A DNA stretch of 64,000 nucleotides, from NCBI GenBank assembly GCA_965207125.1, contig OZ242263.1, positions 744,001 through 808,000 on the forward strand, read 5' to 3'. The translations under genes and the position numbers were made by a program. Shown here piece after piece: positions 35,601-42,263 of the stretch. Below the pieces are notes generated by a model. The model worked only from the letters and a program-made list of their open reading frames with translations. It made no database searches and was not told where the DNA came from. Origin of the DNA: G965207125 sp965207125 (lineage in GTDB: Bacteria; Pseudomonadota; Alphaproteobacteria; Puniceispirillales; UBA1172). Each line of letters starts with the position of its first letter. Position 1 is the first letter of the stretch.

Positions 35601-37318
35601 GCGGCGATGACGATGGGTTAGAGGGGATTGACGGTCATGATGTGATCGAGCACTTTGATCTGGACGAAGACTTTCTGGTTCTAGCCCGTGTGGGGAACGG
35701 CATTCACGGAGATGTCGCCGCATTTGATGACGCAATTCGTTTCAGTACAACGCCTAACTCCGAAGGAGAGATTACCGGTTTCGTGATTACCTTCACTGGC
35801 GGCGGTAGCTTGACGGTGAACTTTGATAGCGATGATTTTATTTCCGGTGATGATCAGTCATCCAATCCCAGTCTCAGTACGGTGCTTGGCAACCGCCTGC
35901 AACTGATTCATTTTGATAATATCGGTTTTAAGTTAAACTCTGCTGAAACTAATATCATAGCCTCACCGGACATCACCAGACTCATTAACCAGTCAGGGAA
36001 CGGGGTAGGTGACGCGGAGGTTGGTGCAGGCGATGCGTCCTCACGTCAATTCTTGATCGGCGGGGATAACGATCAGACGCTCAACGCAAGCAGTAGAGGC
36101 GATGTGATCTTTGGCGGCCGGGGTGATGATACCATCAATCTTGGTAACGGCGATGGTGTTGTATATTATCGCTATGACGGCGTGGATACAGATGATTTAG
36201 AGTCCATTGATGGCAATGATACGATCGAAGATTTTGATCGGGGCGATGACGTTCTAGTTTTGGCTTATGTGGGGGATGACGGAGATGAAATCATCGACAC
36301 CACCGATTTCTATGCTGCGCTCAAAAGCATCAAGCTGCTGGTTGAGGCAAACGATGGTGACGACTTCACCGGTATCGTGTTCACCTTCACGGATCGGTCC
36401 GATGGCGCCGGTGCTAACGATGAAGTCGTTCTGACGGTGAATTTTTACAGCGTCTTTAGTGCTAGTTCGTCCCAAATCAGAACCATAGACAACGCCTTTG
36501 AGGATGCAGCATCAGGCTCAAATGAGCGGCTCGTTAAATCTGGCAAGGAAGACGATGCGGTTGCGGTAATCGAGGATATTGTTCTTGGCGAAGATCTGCA
36601 GCTGATTAATTTTGCTGATATCGGCTTTAAGTTAAACTCTATCGAAACTAATGCCGTTGTCTTGCCTAACGTCTTCACCTTTGCAAAAGAGTTAGGGGAT
36701 GGGGACGATAATGCATCGGTTGGTGTTGACACTGCGGCTTCAAGCCAGTTCTTGCTCGGCGGTGATAACGTGCAGACACTCAACGCTGGCACTGAGGGAG
36801 ATGCGATCTTTGGCGGCAAGGGCGATGATATCATTAATCTCGGGGGCGGTAAGGATTTTGTGTTTTATCGCTATGATGGCGATGATAGCGATGATTCAGA
36901 AGCGAGTGATGGTGGCGATGAGATCAATGATTTTGATCTGGATGAAGACGTTCTAGTTTTGGCTCATGAGAGTAATGAAGTTCACGAGAATGCCAACGCG
37001 TTCTATGAGGCGATCAAAGGCATCAGCTTGCTTGTTGACGGAGACGGAAATGTTACCGGTATTGTGTTCACCTTCACGGATCGTAGTAACATAACCCAAG
37101 AAGTCGATCTGACGGTGAATTTTGAAGACGACCTTACTCCCCCCGCAGGCCTAGAGGCCGCCTTTGAGAATGCTAGTTCAGGCGAGCGGGAGATCACATC
37201 TGGTCAAGAAACCGCTGCTTATGGGGTAATCAATGAGATATTTGGCGACAATCTGGTTCTGATTGATTTTGACGATATCGGTTTTGAGCTAAATAATGCA
37301 GAGACTGATATTGTCTAG
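29648..37318 (+). CDS. Giant VCBS/cadherin-like/RTX-like surface or secreted protein (2556 residues)
   Basis: A very acidic, Asp/Gly-rich protein of the type usually exported by type I secretion. In order: a VCBS-like domain (5-100); a dystroglycan/cadherin-type domain (105-195, from NDAPV); a CSPG/cadherin_3-like domain (200-310); RTX-like repeats (GDGSDIITSGDGNDQIDGDA near 330); a carboxypeptidase-regulatory-like region with an EF-hand-like DIDDDGEVSD near 558; two further cadherin-like/VCBS domains; and six modules of about 200 residues starting near 1020, 1211, 1428, 1943, 2135 and 2369. Each module has QTLN, then GGRGDDIINLGDG, YRYDG, DGGD, and ends NFxDIxF. Glycine-aspartate turns suggest calcium binding. 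No signal peptide is present, consistent with type I secretion. No transporter genes are nearby. It ends within the last module, so C-terminal truncation is possible. Confidence 0.85.
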   Translation: MTHLTIVEDSGEGGNAPEITGTIGLADPIPPDYLQGTYGALEFDADTKTWTYTLDNTRVATQALSRGQTAIEYFFFTDATDGSDATEEVEITVVGVNDAPVVSEEFFNREGPTGERFTLTNLSDRFADVDEGDELTFEVTLDDGTALSTIGLTYDSDEDEITGTLTRTGTYVIKIVATDKSGATVEATFDLNISLGKPMIQRSSLTYNPDETSITIDETMLEVTSGNASDPTLLVYTITTLPDTGMLLRSGTPLNNGDTFTQADINNGLITYVPDVDSLSTSQSNSLSFTFSDGEADGLMETLEITSREVVGNTAPAQDNEIDQSSKTTPQKIDAGDGSDIITSGDGNDQIDGDAGDDEIKLTRDDNGEQVDAGADEVLYEFGYDGVGIDGGDEIVGFKRGQDKVTFVVHDSRQFANLEEFLGSLKGADDEDLTADDAFIVTMQWGTDEAGAFYFDGVLLHFKDTTSFGGGRVSSPLVTVTFDQQLDLNDLTEILGGAEKVADNFDFTHAAFKNLNEVLPRLFGESSIDFVVLPFSNSISVIDGPVTGAEVFFDIDDDGEVSDVEKDAQRDASGRSLYITGDDGSVSIPEEYVGLAFVADVDSAYDTATGERLEGAFRSLDKGRGGIATPITDLIVTYLEEVEGEPNAPTTEQGVLNKIFGDDVIMVADILDMGNYKVPESGAPGEVKKQMIIRAAIALAEIKENDDLADKDESRPATKVEIVSALKTLAAMPDDSSIARLKGAVDARVDEAVAVKGGKPIGTPDDVETTEDTDYEFPETLVDLIELFGFLDPSGNSSSANASAFRGVYIKVAIENGVLLLDDNTPVVESTAGLGDVSVPPITGYIYITRDKLDTLKLRPALDFNGNLELIYRVWDGEQSSSDVTLTITVTSVNDDPVATGSRIVGQNGQVGHAITAIDLSALFTDIDDEIVTLDVFFFDSSIKEVNIGLSYNVADGIIGRPTRFGLYTIEVVASDNRGGEATLEFPILILPDVEGLTKVSGNGGVNAVVGNDEAISSQFLTGGDNAQTLNTGDAGGLIFGGRGDDIINLGDGMDFVIYRYDGADKTDSAAYDGGDVINNFNLSKDILVLAHVGGNVHNNAAAFFDAIKGFSLLVNDNGNITGIVFIFTDRETQTQDIDLTLNFEGSISSEDIDLTAFNAAVDGRRTVKSGQETIAYQALESATEGDGLALINFKDIDFINEIDDATPPSQIPIGDNNIQTLNYGAGGNLIFGGRGDDIINLGDGADLVYYRYDGVDESDSAAFDGGDVINNFDLNEDVLLLFQAEGNIHYDDDITTFFYAIKGVSLLDSGGKITGIVFTFIDRAEGADDDDEIDLTVNLENDDFISSEDIDLTAFNEEVSGRRTIKTGQETAAYQTIIDDVFRSAYQTISDDVFRSALYLNDSVLVSGYGVNGVTIGDEAATSPQYLIGGNNAQTLNAGRGDTGGDLIFGGKDDDIINLGGGGDFILYSYDGADKTDSAAYDGGDVINNFNLDEDELILLHVGNNVHSSTAEFYAAIKGVSLLVGVINGDENITGIVFTFTDRDTPTEEIDLTVNFENACFFCPEITDLTAFNKEVSGRRTIKTGQEIAAYQVIDTILGNTLSLRNFSGNNPPMVATAIGPQRGTVDLPITAIDLEYIFFDVEDGYELTLTVTGLPSGLSYYDRYTGITGTPDTVGTFMVTVVATDRNGATGETTFDIVVSAQAVSPFSPGDGLLDQSGVIREDDPDEELRGTLGNAERELENGIGAFGEIEVDSGGLQTEWVYTLDERAEVLSEGESVTEKFTFTGGDGVDDVVITITVVGVNDAPEIDTPLGIQRGTVDQDININVNNLFTDIDRSDELTLTFTVMLTDGAEATLDDIGLTYDEDRNEITNEITSREITGDPDAGTHRIKAVADDGNGGTVETTFTIQVSPFSVATLDREFGRGVDGAVVNGVSTRAEEFLIGGDNDQTLNTGRDGDYVFGGRGDDTIDLGDGEDVVYYRYGGDDDGLEGIDGHDVIEHFDLDEDFLVLARVGNGIHGDVAAFDDAIRFSTTPNSEGEITGFVITFTGGGSLTVNFDSDDFISGDDQSSNPSLSTVLGNRLQLIHFDNIGFKLNSAETNIIASPDITRLINQSGNGVGDAEVGAGDASSRQFLIGGDNDQTLNASSRGDVIFGGRGDDTINLGNGDGVVYYRYDGVDTDDLESIDGNDTIEDFDRGDDVLVLAYVGDDGDEIIDTTDFYAALKSIKLLVEANDGDDFTGIVFTFTDRSDGAGANDEVVLTVNFYSVFSASSSQIRTIDNAFEDAASGSNERLVKSGKEDDAVAVIEDIVLGEDLQLINFADIGFKLNSIETNAVVLPNVFTFAKELGDGDDNASVGVDTAASSQFLLGGDNVQTLNAGTEGDAIFGGKGDDIINLGGGKDFVFYRYDGDDSDDSEASDGGDEINDFDLDEDVLVLAHESNEVHENANAFYEAIKGISLLVDGDGNVTGIVFTFTDRSNITQEVDLTVNFEDDLTPPAGLEAAFENASSGEREITSGQETAAYGVINEIFGDNLVLIDFDDIGFELNNAETDIV
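33767..33838 (+). repeat. 36-bp tandem duplication in the giant gene
   Basis: Two units (33767-33802 and 33803-33838) differ at one base and encode AYQTIIDDVFRS and AYQTISDDVFRS. The duplication is in frame at the end of the second 200-residue module, indicating very recent slippage. Confidence 0.9.
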
Positions 37319-37590
37319 CGCTGAGCGGCGACAGTAGCTGTTTTGCTCCCAGTGCCGTTAGAGATGCTATCGGGAGCTCTTTCGAGCAACTGGAAGCGTC
37401 CTTGTGGGTTGATGACGATCTCGGTGGTATATCAGTTGCTTTCTTCACCTTCATTTTTCCAAGAGCGGGTGCGAAGGCTTCCCTGTAACATGACCAGTTT
37501 GCCTTTAAGAGAGATTTGGCTCATCAATTTCTCGAGGCGCTCGACTAACTTTGGCATAAAGATAACAATCCGGTGCCATTCGGTGCGCTT
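37315..37590 (-). pseudogene. Single-stranded DNA-binding protein (ssb) fragment
   Basis: The minus-strand frame reads KRTEWHRIVIFMPKLVERLE, then KGKLVMLQGSLRTRSWKNEG, an in-frame TGA, and YTTEIVINPQGRFQLLE. This is the central OB-fold of bacterial SSB (EWHRIVIF, LRTRxW, YTTEIV). The N-terminal third and the acidic C-terminal tip are absent, and the internal TGA confirms it is dead. It overlaps the last four bases of the giant gene convergently. SSB copies of this type are common on mobile elements. Confidence 0.8.
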
Positions 37591-37821
37591 TTATTAAAGC
37601 AACCGCGCGTGAATCATAGCGAGAAACTTTTGGTGATGCAACAATTTGTCTCCCTTTTCTCTCCATCTTTTATTCCTACTTTTCGCTCCTCACCTTTAAG
37701 CGATCAAGCACTAGAGATGACCTTGATTTTCGGCGTCATTGAGACTGGGTTTTAACAACGCCTCATGCAAGTCGCTAAACTTGCCGGCATCAATTAGAAA
37801 GCGATCTATAGGAGGTTCGTC

Positions 37822-38071
37822 ATGAGTAGCACAGATGAAGTTATGGCCGCCGCTGAAAGTGGTCATATATTAGCATAATTTAATCTTGGTGTGATGCGTC
37901 TCTCTGCGGTCTTCCTCAATACTATAAAAAAGCCTACATGTGGCTCAATTTCGTTATAACGGAGTTTCAAACGGACAGAAAACCAGAGAGATAGTGTCAG
38001 AGATTCTTATCCATCAAGATCTGATAGAAGCACAAGAGATGGCGCAACGTTCCCTAAATCCGTGCGTTTAG
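37822..38071 (+). pseudogene. Sel1-repeat gene remnant
   Basis: The ATG at 37822 follows a ggagg ribosome-binding site at 37811-37815. The product would start MSSTDEVMAAAESGHILA, then hit an in-frame TAA exactly where a Gln is expected before FNLGVMR. After a frame change it continues LPQYYKKAYMWLNF and ends REIVSEILIHQDLIEAQEMA, matching the cap of the Sel1 protein at 79-1176. One repeat is mostly deleted. It is the third Sel1 locus in the window. Confidence 0.8.
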
Positions 38072-38134
38072 GAATATCGGTTCGGTGCACTCCTTCAAAT
38101 AAGAACCCAAGTTCATTGTGCATTCTGGATTTCA

Positions 38135-38437
38135 CTAATTCGGCGGATTTTTGGCTAACTCAGCGTGGTCGTCACAGTGCATAAAAATGCTACCAGTCGA
38201 CTTGAGAAGCCTTTTCATCTCAATGAGCCTAATTGCCATATAGATCAGGTAGCTCATCATGGAATCCCCATGAAGGCCTCGAACAGTATGAAGTAAATTA
38301 TAGAGATTTGGATAATCCGCCTTCGAATTAAACGGCGGATCGAGATAAATCATATCGACAGAATCGGAATTCATACCCCGCATTATATCCAGATTATCAC
38401 CTGTCCATATTGACTGATTTATCCAGTTTGCGGTCAT
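38135..38437 (-). pseudogene. N-terminal fragment of a DNA methyltransferase-HNH protein
   Basis: About 100 codons: SIWTGDNLDIMRGMNSDSVD, then motif IV (MIYLDPPFNS), then SYLIYMAIRLIEMKRLLKST and GSIFMHCDDHAEL before an early stop. It is the start of a beta-class DNA methyltransferase. The segment normally between DPPFNS and PNLY is deleted. Motif I (FxGxG/CG) and the target domain are missing, so it is inactive. The C-terminal HNH part of the same family lies at 28852-29157. The gene ends close to rplQ's terminator and is convergent with nothing. Confidence 0.8.
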
Positions 38438-38468
38438 TTTTCTGGCACTTCAGAATACGTAGAATCGG

Positions 38469-38490
38469 AAAAAGGGTGCACCCTTTTGTC
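38469..38490 (-). terminator. Intrinsic terminator after rplQ
   Basis: The near-perfect palindrome AAAAGGGTGCACCCTTTTT lies about 25 bp past the rplQ stop. Read on the minus strand, the GGG/CCC stem with flanking A and T runs makes a rho-independent terminator closing the ribosomal-protein operon. Confidence 0.75.
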
Positions 38491-38515
38491 ATCATAATGT
38501 TAATCAAGCGCGGGT

Positions 38516-38938
38516 TTAGGCGGCCGCACTATCTACGCTCTCGCTCTCTTCCACTCGGTCAGACGCACCGCGCGCTGATTCGTCCCGATCGACAAACTCA
38601 ATCACCGCCATCGCCGCCTGATCGCCATAGCGATAGCCAGCTTTGATCACGCGGGTGTAGCCGCCTTTGCGCTCAGCATAGCGCGGCCCGAGAGTATTAA
38701 ACAGTTTCGCTACCATCTCATCGTCCCGGAGACGCGCGAAAGCCTGACGCCGTGCGTGTAAATCGCCGCGCTTGCCTAATGTTATTAGCTTCTCAACCAC
38801 CGGACGCAAGGTTTTCGCCTTGGCGAGGGTGGTTACGATCTGCTCATGACGGATCAACGCTTGTGACATATTACGAAACAGCATCTGGCGATGCTGGGAC
38901 GTTCTGTTCAGTTTTCTACCTGCTAAACCGTGACGCAT
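38516..38938 (-). CDS. rplQ: 50S ribosomal protein L17
   Basis: L17 lies near the peptide exit tunnel of the large subunit. The N-terminus MRHGLAGRKLNRTSQHRQML and the AKTLRPVVEKLITLGKRG segment are diagnostic. At 140 residues it has the alphaproteobacterial length, with an acidic C-terminal tail (ESESVDSAAA). It normally follows rpoA directly; here 135 bp plus a lipoprotein gene separate them. It is the last gene of the operon. Confidence 0.96.
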   Translation of the reverse strand: MRHGLAGRKLNRTSQHRQMLFRNMSQALIRHEQIVTTLAKAKTLRPVVEKLITLGKRGDLHARRQAFARLRDDEMVAKLFNTLGPRYAERKGGYTRVIKAGYRYGDQAAMAVIEFVDRDESARGASDRVEESESVDSAAA

Positions 38939-39073
38939 TGATTTTCTCCTATTCCTGCCTTGCTGCCCCTAGAAAGGGCATTCTACATAATCTTACCCAA
39001 CCGCTTATTAACCGGCTAGAGAAACAATATTCCCATATCCATCCCGCTTTGACCATAATAACATGCTGATCGT

Positions 39074-39508
39074 TCATTGCGTTGAAGATTCCGTGTCCGT
39101 CGAGTCATCCTCCGTTGGTTTTTTAAATCTGTAGGCCTCTAAACCAGCGCATTCTTTTCCGACACCCACATCTTCTAAAGCTGCCATTTCGCCCCTAAGA
39201 CGAGCATATTCTGATGCTCGCTCATCGTCTCCACCTTCAAGAAAGAAGAGTGCTGGAAAAAAAATCATAAGACCGATGGCCGTTTGCATCTCATCGGTCT
39301 CTGCCTCATCGTCAAGTTGAGCATATAATTCAGACAATCTCCGGCTTCGTCTTGTCATCCCAAGTTCTATTTGAGAACAATTCAGTTCTTGGAACTCTAG
39401 AGGTGAAGCATAAGCCGCCGAGATTTCATCAGGCGGAGTCGCACAGCCAGCAAGTGAGATAGACATAGCTATGATCGCCAGAAATGGTATAATTGTAATT
39501 TTATTCAT
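39074..39508 (-). CDS. Predicted lipoprotein inserted between rpoA and rplQ
   Basis: From the ATG at 39508 (144 residues), the leader MNKITIIPFLAIIAMSISLA ends at the lipobox LAGC, so it should be lipidated and anchored to a membrane. The mature part has SQIELGMTRRSRRLSELYAQ, a hydrophobic stretch (GLMIFFPALFFLEGG) and RASEYARLRGEMAALED, a coiled-coil-like organisation seen in small outer-membrane lipoproteins. A longer frame to 39574 exists, but AAGGAAAA lies just before 39508. The gene is in the alpha operon's orientation and is not part of the canonical order. No specific family is recognised. Confidence 0.75.
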   Translation of the reverse strand: MNKITIIPFLAIIAMSISLAGCATPPDEISAAYASPLEFQELNCSQIELGMTRRSRRLSELYAQLDDEAETDEMQTAIGLMIFFPALFFLEGGDDERASEYARLRGEMAALEDVGVGKECAGLEAYRFKKPTEDDSTDTESSTQ

Positions 39509-39745
39509 CAGGTTTTCCTTTTGATTTTTAATGTTAGATACGTTCTTTATAGAAAAACTCATCTTTGAGAACAATGCTGTTTTGGAGATGAAGTATAAGC
39601 TGCCGAGCTTCCATCAGGCGGAGTCGCACACCCAGCAAGCGAGGCAGATATAGCTATGATCGCCAAAAATGGTATAATTGTCTTCATCGGGTTTTCCTTT
39701 TGATTTCTCAATAGTTAGATACATTCTTTTTAGAAATGCTCATCC
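39364..39745 (-). repeat. Tandem 181-bp duplication: rpoA end, spacer and lipoprotein leader
   Basis: Two units of period about 181 bp. The rpoA-proximal one contains the real rpoA end (GATGAGCATTTC then TAA), the spacer and a lipoprotein leader. The next has a mutated rpoA tail (GATGAGTTTTTC), a similar spacer and the functional lipoprotein's leader. Small deletions distinguish them. Confidence 0.8.
39559..39687 (-). pseudogene. Truncated lipoprotein leader copy
   Basis: A 42-codon frame with leader MKTIIPFLAIIAISASLAGC, nearly the same as the lipoprotein downstream, then ATPPDGSSAAYTSS and a stop. It arose from the 181-bp tandem duplication. A ribosome-binding site (aaaagg) is preserved, so a 42-residue lipopeptide could still be made; whether it has any role is unknown. 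Confidence 0.6.
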
Positions 39746-40746
39746 AGACGTTTGAGCAGTTCCTCTATATTCTCAGGCGGCCAAGTCGGAATGGTCATGC
39801 CCAATTCGAGATCCATATTGCGCAACACCTCTTTGATCTCGTTCAGCGATTTACGCCCAAAATTCGGCGTTCTCAGCATTTCATGCTCTGTCTTAAGGCA
39901 AAGATCACCGATATAGACGATATTATCGTTCTTAAGGCAATTTGCTGATCTGACCGATAATTCAAGCTCATCCACTTTGCGCAACAGATGGCGACTAAAT
40001 GGAAACTCATCGGCTTTATCAGGGGTTATGGCTGATTTGGGTTCTTCAAAATTGATAAACGGCTCCAGCTGGTCTTGCAGAATCCGGGCCGCGAAAGCAA
40101 CCGCATCCTCAGGATTAATAGAACCGTCGGTTTCAATGGTCAGCACCAGTTTGTCAAAGTCAGTCCGTTGACCCACCCGGGTGTTCTCAACCCGATAAGC
40201 AACCTGCCTGATCGGCGAGAAAATTGCGTCTATTGGAATAAGACCAATTGGAGAATCCTCATCAGCAGACGCGCTCGCTGGAACATAGCCATTGCCTGTC
40301 TGAACCGTTAACTCAACACTAAAGGACGCGCCGGTATCAAGGGTGCAGATTACATGGTCGGGATTCATCACCTCAACGCCATTGACCATATTGATCATCC
40401 CGGCCGTCACCACGCAAGGGCCTTCTGCTGCCAGTTTAAGCCGCTTAGGTCCTTCAACGATCATCTTGATCCCAACGCCCTTGAGGTTGAGAACAATGTC
40501 CGTCACATCCTCATTAACACCAGGTATTGAGGAAAACTCATGCAACACACCGTGAATCTGAACCGAGGTGATCGCCGCGCCTTGAAGCGAGGATAACAAC
40601 ACCCGCCGCAACGCATTGCCCACTGTAACGCCAAAACCGCGTTCGAAAGGCTCGATGATCATCGTGGCCTTATTCAGAGTGTCCTCATCGATTTTAACGG
40701 TACGATTTTCCGGCTTCTTTAGCTCTTGCCAGTTCAGTTCAATCAT
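39730..40746 (-). CDS. rpoA: DNA-directed RNA polymerase alpha subunit
   Basis: Alpha dimerises to nucleate the core enzyme and its C-terminal domain contacts activators and UP elements. The N-terminal domain shows EPFERGFGVTVGNALRRVLL and SSLQGAAITSVQIHGVLHEF. The C-terminal domain has ELSVRSANCLKNDNIVYIGD and LRTPNFGRKSLNEIKEVL. At 338 residues it has the alphaproteobacterial length. It follows rpsK by 39 bp. Downstream it is followed by the tandem duplication rather than rplQ. Confidence 0.97.
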   Translation of the reverse strand: MIELNWQELKKPENRTVKIDEDTLNKATMIIEPFERGFGVTVGNALRRVLLSSLQGAAITSVQIHGVLHEFSSIPGVNEDVTDIVLNLKGVGIKMIVEGPKRLKLAAEGPCVVTAGMINMVNGVEVMNPDHVICTLDTGASFSVELTVQTGNGYVPASASADEDSPIGLIPIDAIFSPIRQVAYRVENTRVGQRTDFDKLVLTIETDGSINPEDAVAFAARILQDQLEPFINFEEPKSAITPDKADEFPFSRHLLRKVDELELSVRSANCLKNDNIVYIGDLCLKTEHEMLRTPNFGRKSLNEIKEVLRNMDLELGMTIPTWPPENIEELLKRLDEHF

Positions 40747-40785
40747 CGTGGTTATTCCTTATGTTTCTTATGTCGTGCAAAACCG

Positions 40786-41181
40786 CTAGACCCGACGCCG
40801 CTTGCGCGGACGACAGCCGTTATGCGGAATGGCCGTCACATCCCTGATAGAGGTAATATTAAATCCAACCGTCTGCAAAGCCCGCAGTGCCGATTCGCGG
40901 CCACTGCCAGGGCCGCTTACTTGAATATCGAGATTCTTCATACCGTGCTCAGCTGCTTTGCGCCCCGCGTCTTCAGCCGCGAGCTGCGCCGCATAGGGGG
41001 TTGATTTGCGTGAGCCTTTAAATCCCATGCCACCAGCTGATGACCATGAAATTGCGTTGCCCTGAATATCAGTGATCGTCACTTTGGTATTATTAAAGGA
41101 CGAGTTAATATGCGCGATACCATTACTGATATTCTTCTTCTCGCGACGCTTGACTCTGCTCTGTGCGGGCTGTTTTGCCAT
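40786..41181 (-). CDS. rpsK: 30S ribosomal protein S11
   Basis: S11 forms part of the platform of the small subunit near the E site and mRNA. The signatures HINSSFNNTKVTITDIQGN, SSAGGMGFKGSRKSTPYAAQ and the C-terminal PHNGCRPRKRRRV are conserved. Length 131. It lies 18 bp after rpsM and 39 bp before rpoA. Confidence 0.97.
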   Translation of the reverse strand: MAKQPAQSRVKRREKKNISNGIAHINSSFNNTKVTITDIQGNAISWSSAGGMGFKGSRKSTPYAAQLAAEDAGRKAAEHGMKNLDIQVSGPGSGRESALRALQTVGFNITSIRDVTAIPHNGCRPRKRRRV

Positions 41182-41199
41182 AAAACTTCTCCTATCGCC

Positions 41200-41568
41200 T
41201 TATTTCTTCTTACCGGCGATTGCTTTGGCCGGACCTTTGCGGGTGCGCGCGTTCGTGTGCGTCCGCTGCCCTCGAACCGGCAGATTACGACGATGACGAA
41301 GACCACGCAAACAGCCTAAATCAAGATAACGCTTAATGTTCATCGAGGTGCGGCGACGCAAATCGCCTTCAACGAAACAATCAGAATCGATGATATCACG
41401 AATCCTTGTTAATTCGTCCTCAGTCAAGTCATGAACACGTCGGCCATCAGCCAAACCAGCCTTGGCGCAGATCATGTCCGCCGTGGTCATGCCAATCCCG
41501 TGAATGTAAGTCAGGGCGATTTTAACCCTTTTCTTAGTCGGTATGTTAACGCCAGCGATACGAGCCAC
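41200..41568 (-). CDS. rpsM: 30S ribosomal protein S13
   Basis: S13 sits in the small-subunit head and bridges to the large subunit and P-site tRNA. Start MARIAGVNIPTKKRVKIALT, then HGIG and the C-terminal RHRRNLPVRGQRTHTNARTR are conserved. Length 122. A 116-bp gap separates it from adk upstream, a place where a promoter for the alpha operon may lie. Confidence 0.97.
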   Translation of the reverse strand: MARIAGVNIPTKKRVKIALTYIHGIGMTTADMICAKAGLADGRRVHDLTEDELTRIRDIIDSDCFVEGDLRRRTSMNIKRYLDLGCLRGLRHRRNLPVRGQRTHTNARTRKGPAKAIAGKKK

Positions 41569-41684
41569 CGCGATCTCCTCTTCAAAAAAATTTCACCTGA
41601 AACGCTACCCACCTAGAATAAAACCTATCGGCGGATTTTCAAAAAACGGATTATAACGTTTTAGAGATAACAGTCAACCTTAAG

Positions 41685-42263
41685 TCAGCTTCCACGACTG
41701 TCTAGAATTGCATCTATTGCCGAGGCGACCTCATCCATCGGTCGCATTCCATCAACAACACTTATTTTACCTCTTTTTTCATAATACGGAATGATCGGGG
41801 CTGTGCTCTCATGATAAACCGTCATGCGGCTTTGCAGCACCTCAACCGTATCATCTCCGCGCACCTCCGTGCTCTCTTTAGCCCGGCCTATAATCCGATC
41901 AGCCAAAACCCTCTCATCAACCTGAATCTCAATCACCAGATCGATTTTGCGGCCCATTCCAGCCAGCATCTCATCCAAACCCTCAGCCTGAACAAGTGTT
42001 CTCGGGAAACCATCGAGAATAACGCCTTTTTTACACTCATCTGAGCCCAAACGCTCACCGATCATACCCAAAATAATTTCATCATCCACCAACTGCCCCG
42101 AATCCATAACCGATTTTGCCCGCAAACCAAGTTCCGTGCCATTAACAATCGCTTGGCGTAGCATATCGCCGGTCGCCAACTGCGTAAAACCTCTGTTCTT
42201 TTCCAGTCTTACCGCTTGTGTGCCTTTACCGGCCCCTGGAGGCCCTAGTAAAATAATAATCAT
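41685..42263 (-). CDS. adk: Adenylate kinase
   Basis: Adk interconverts ATP + AMP and 2 ADP, keeping adenylate energy charge. The P-loop is LGPPGAGKGTQA, followed by the AMP-binding ATGDMLRQAI and the DGFPRTLVQAEGLDEML segment. At 192 residues it has the short LID type, without the zinc-finger insertion. It overlaps the secY stop by 4 bp (ATGA), a translational coupling usual in this gene order. Confidence 0.95.
   Translation of the reverse strand: MIIILLGPPGAGKGTQAVRLEKNRGFTQLATGDMLRQAIVNGTELGLRAKSVMDSGQLVDDEIILGMIGERLGSDECKKGVILDGFPRTLVQAEGLDEMLAGMGRKIDLVIEIQVDERVLADRIIGRAKESTEVRGDDTVEVLQSRMTVYHESTAPIIPYYEKRGKISVVDGMRPMDEVASAIDAILDSRGS

Noticed and set aside
37343..37597. Plus-strand ORF after the giant gene
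   Set aside because: The minus strand here reads as an ssb fragment, which explains the conservation better.
38945..38990. Short GCCC...GGGC hairpin before rplQ as a terminator
   Set aside because: Only a 5-bp stem and no T-run; rplQ expression would also be blocked, which is unlikely.
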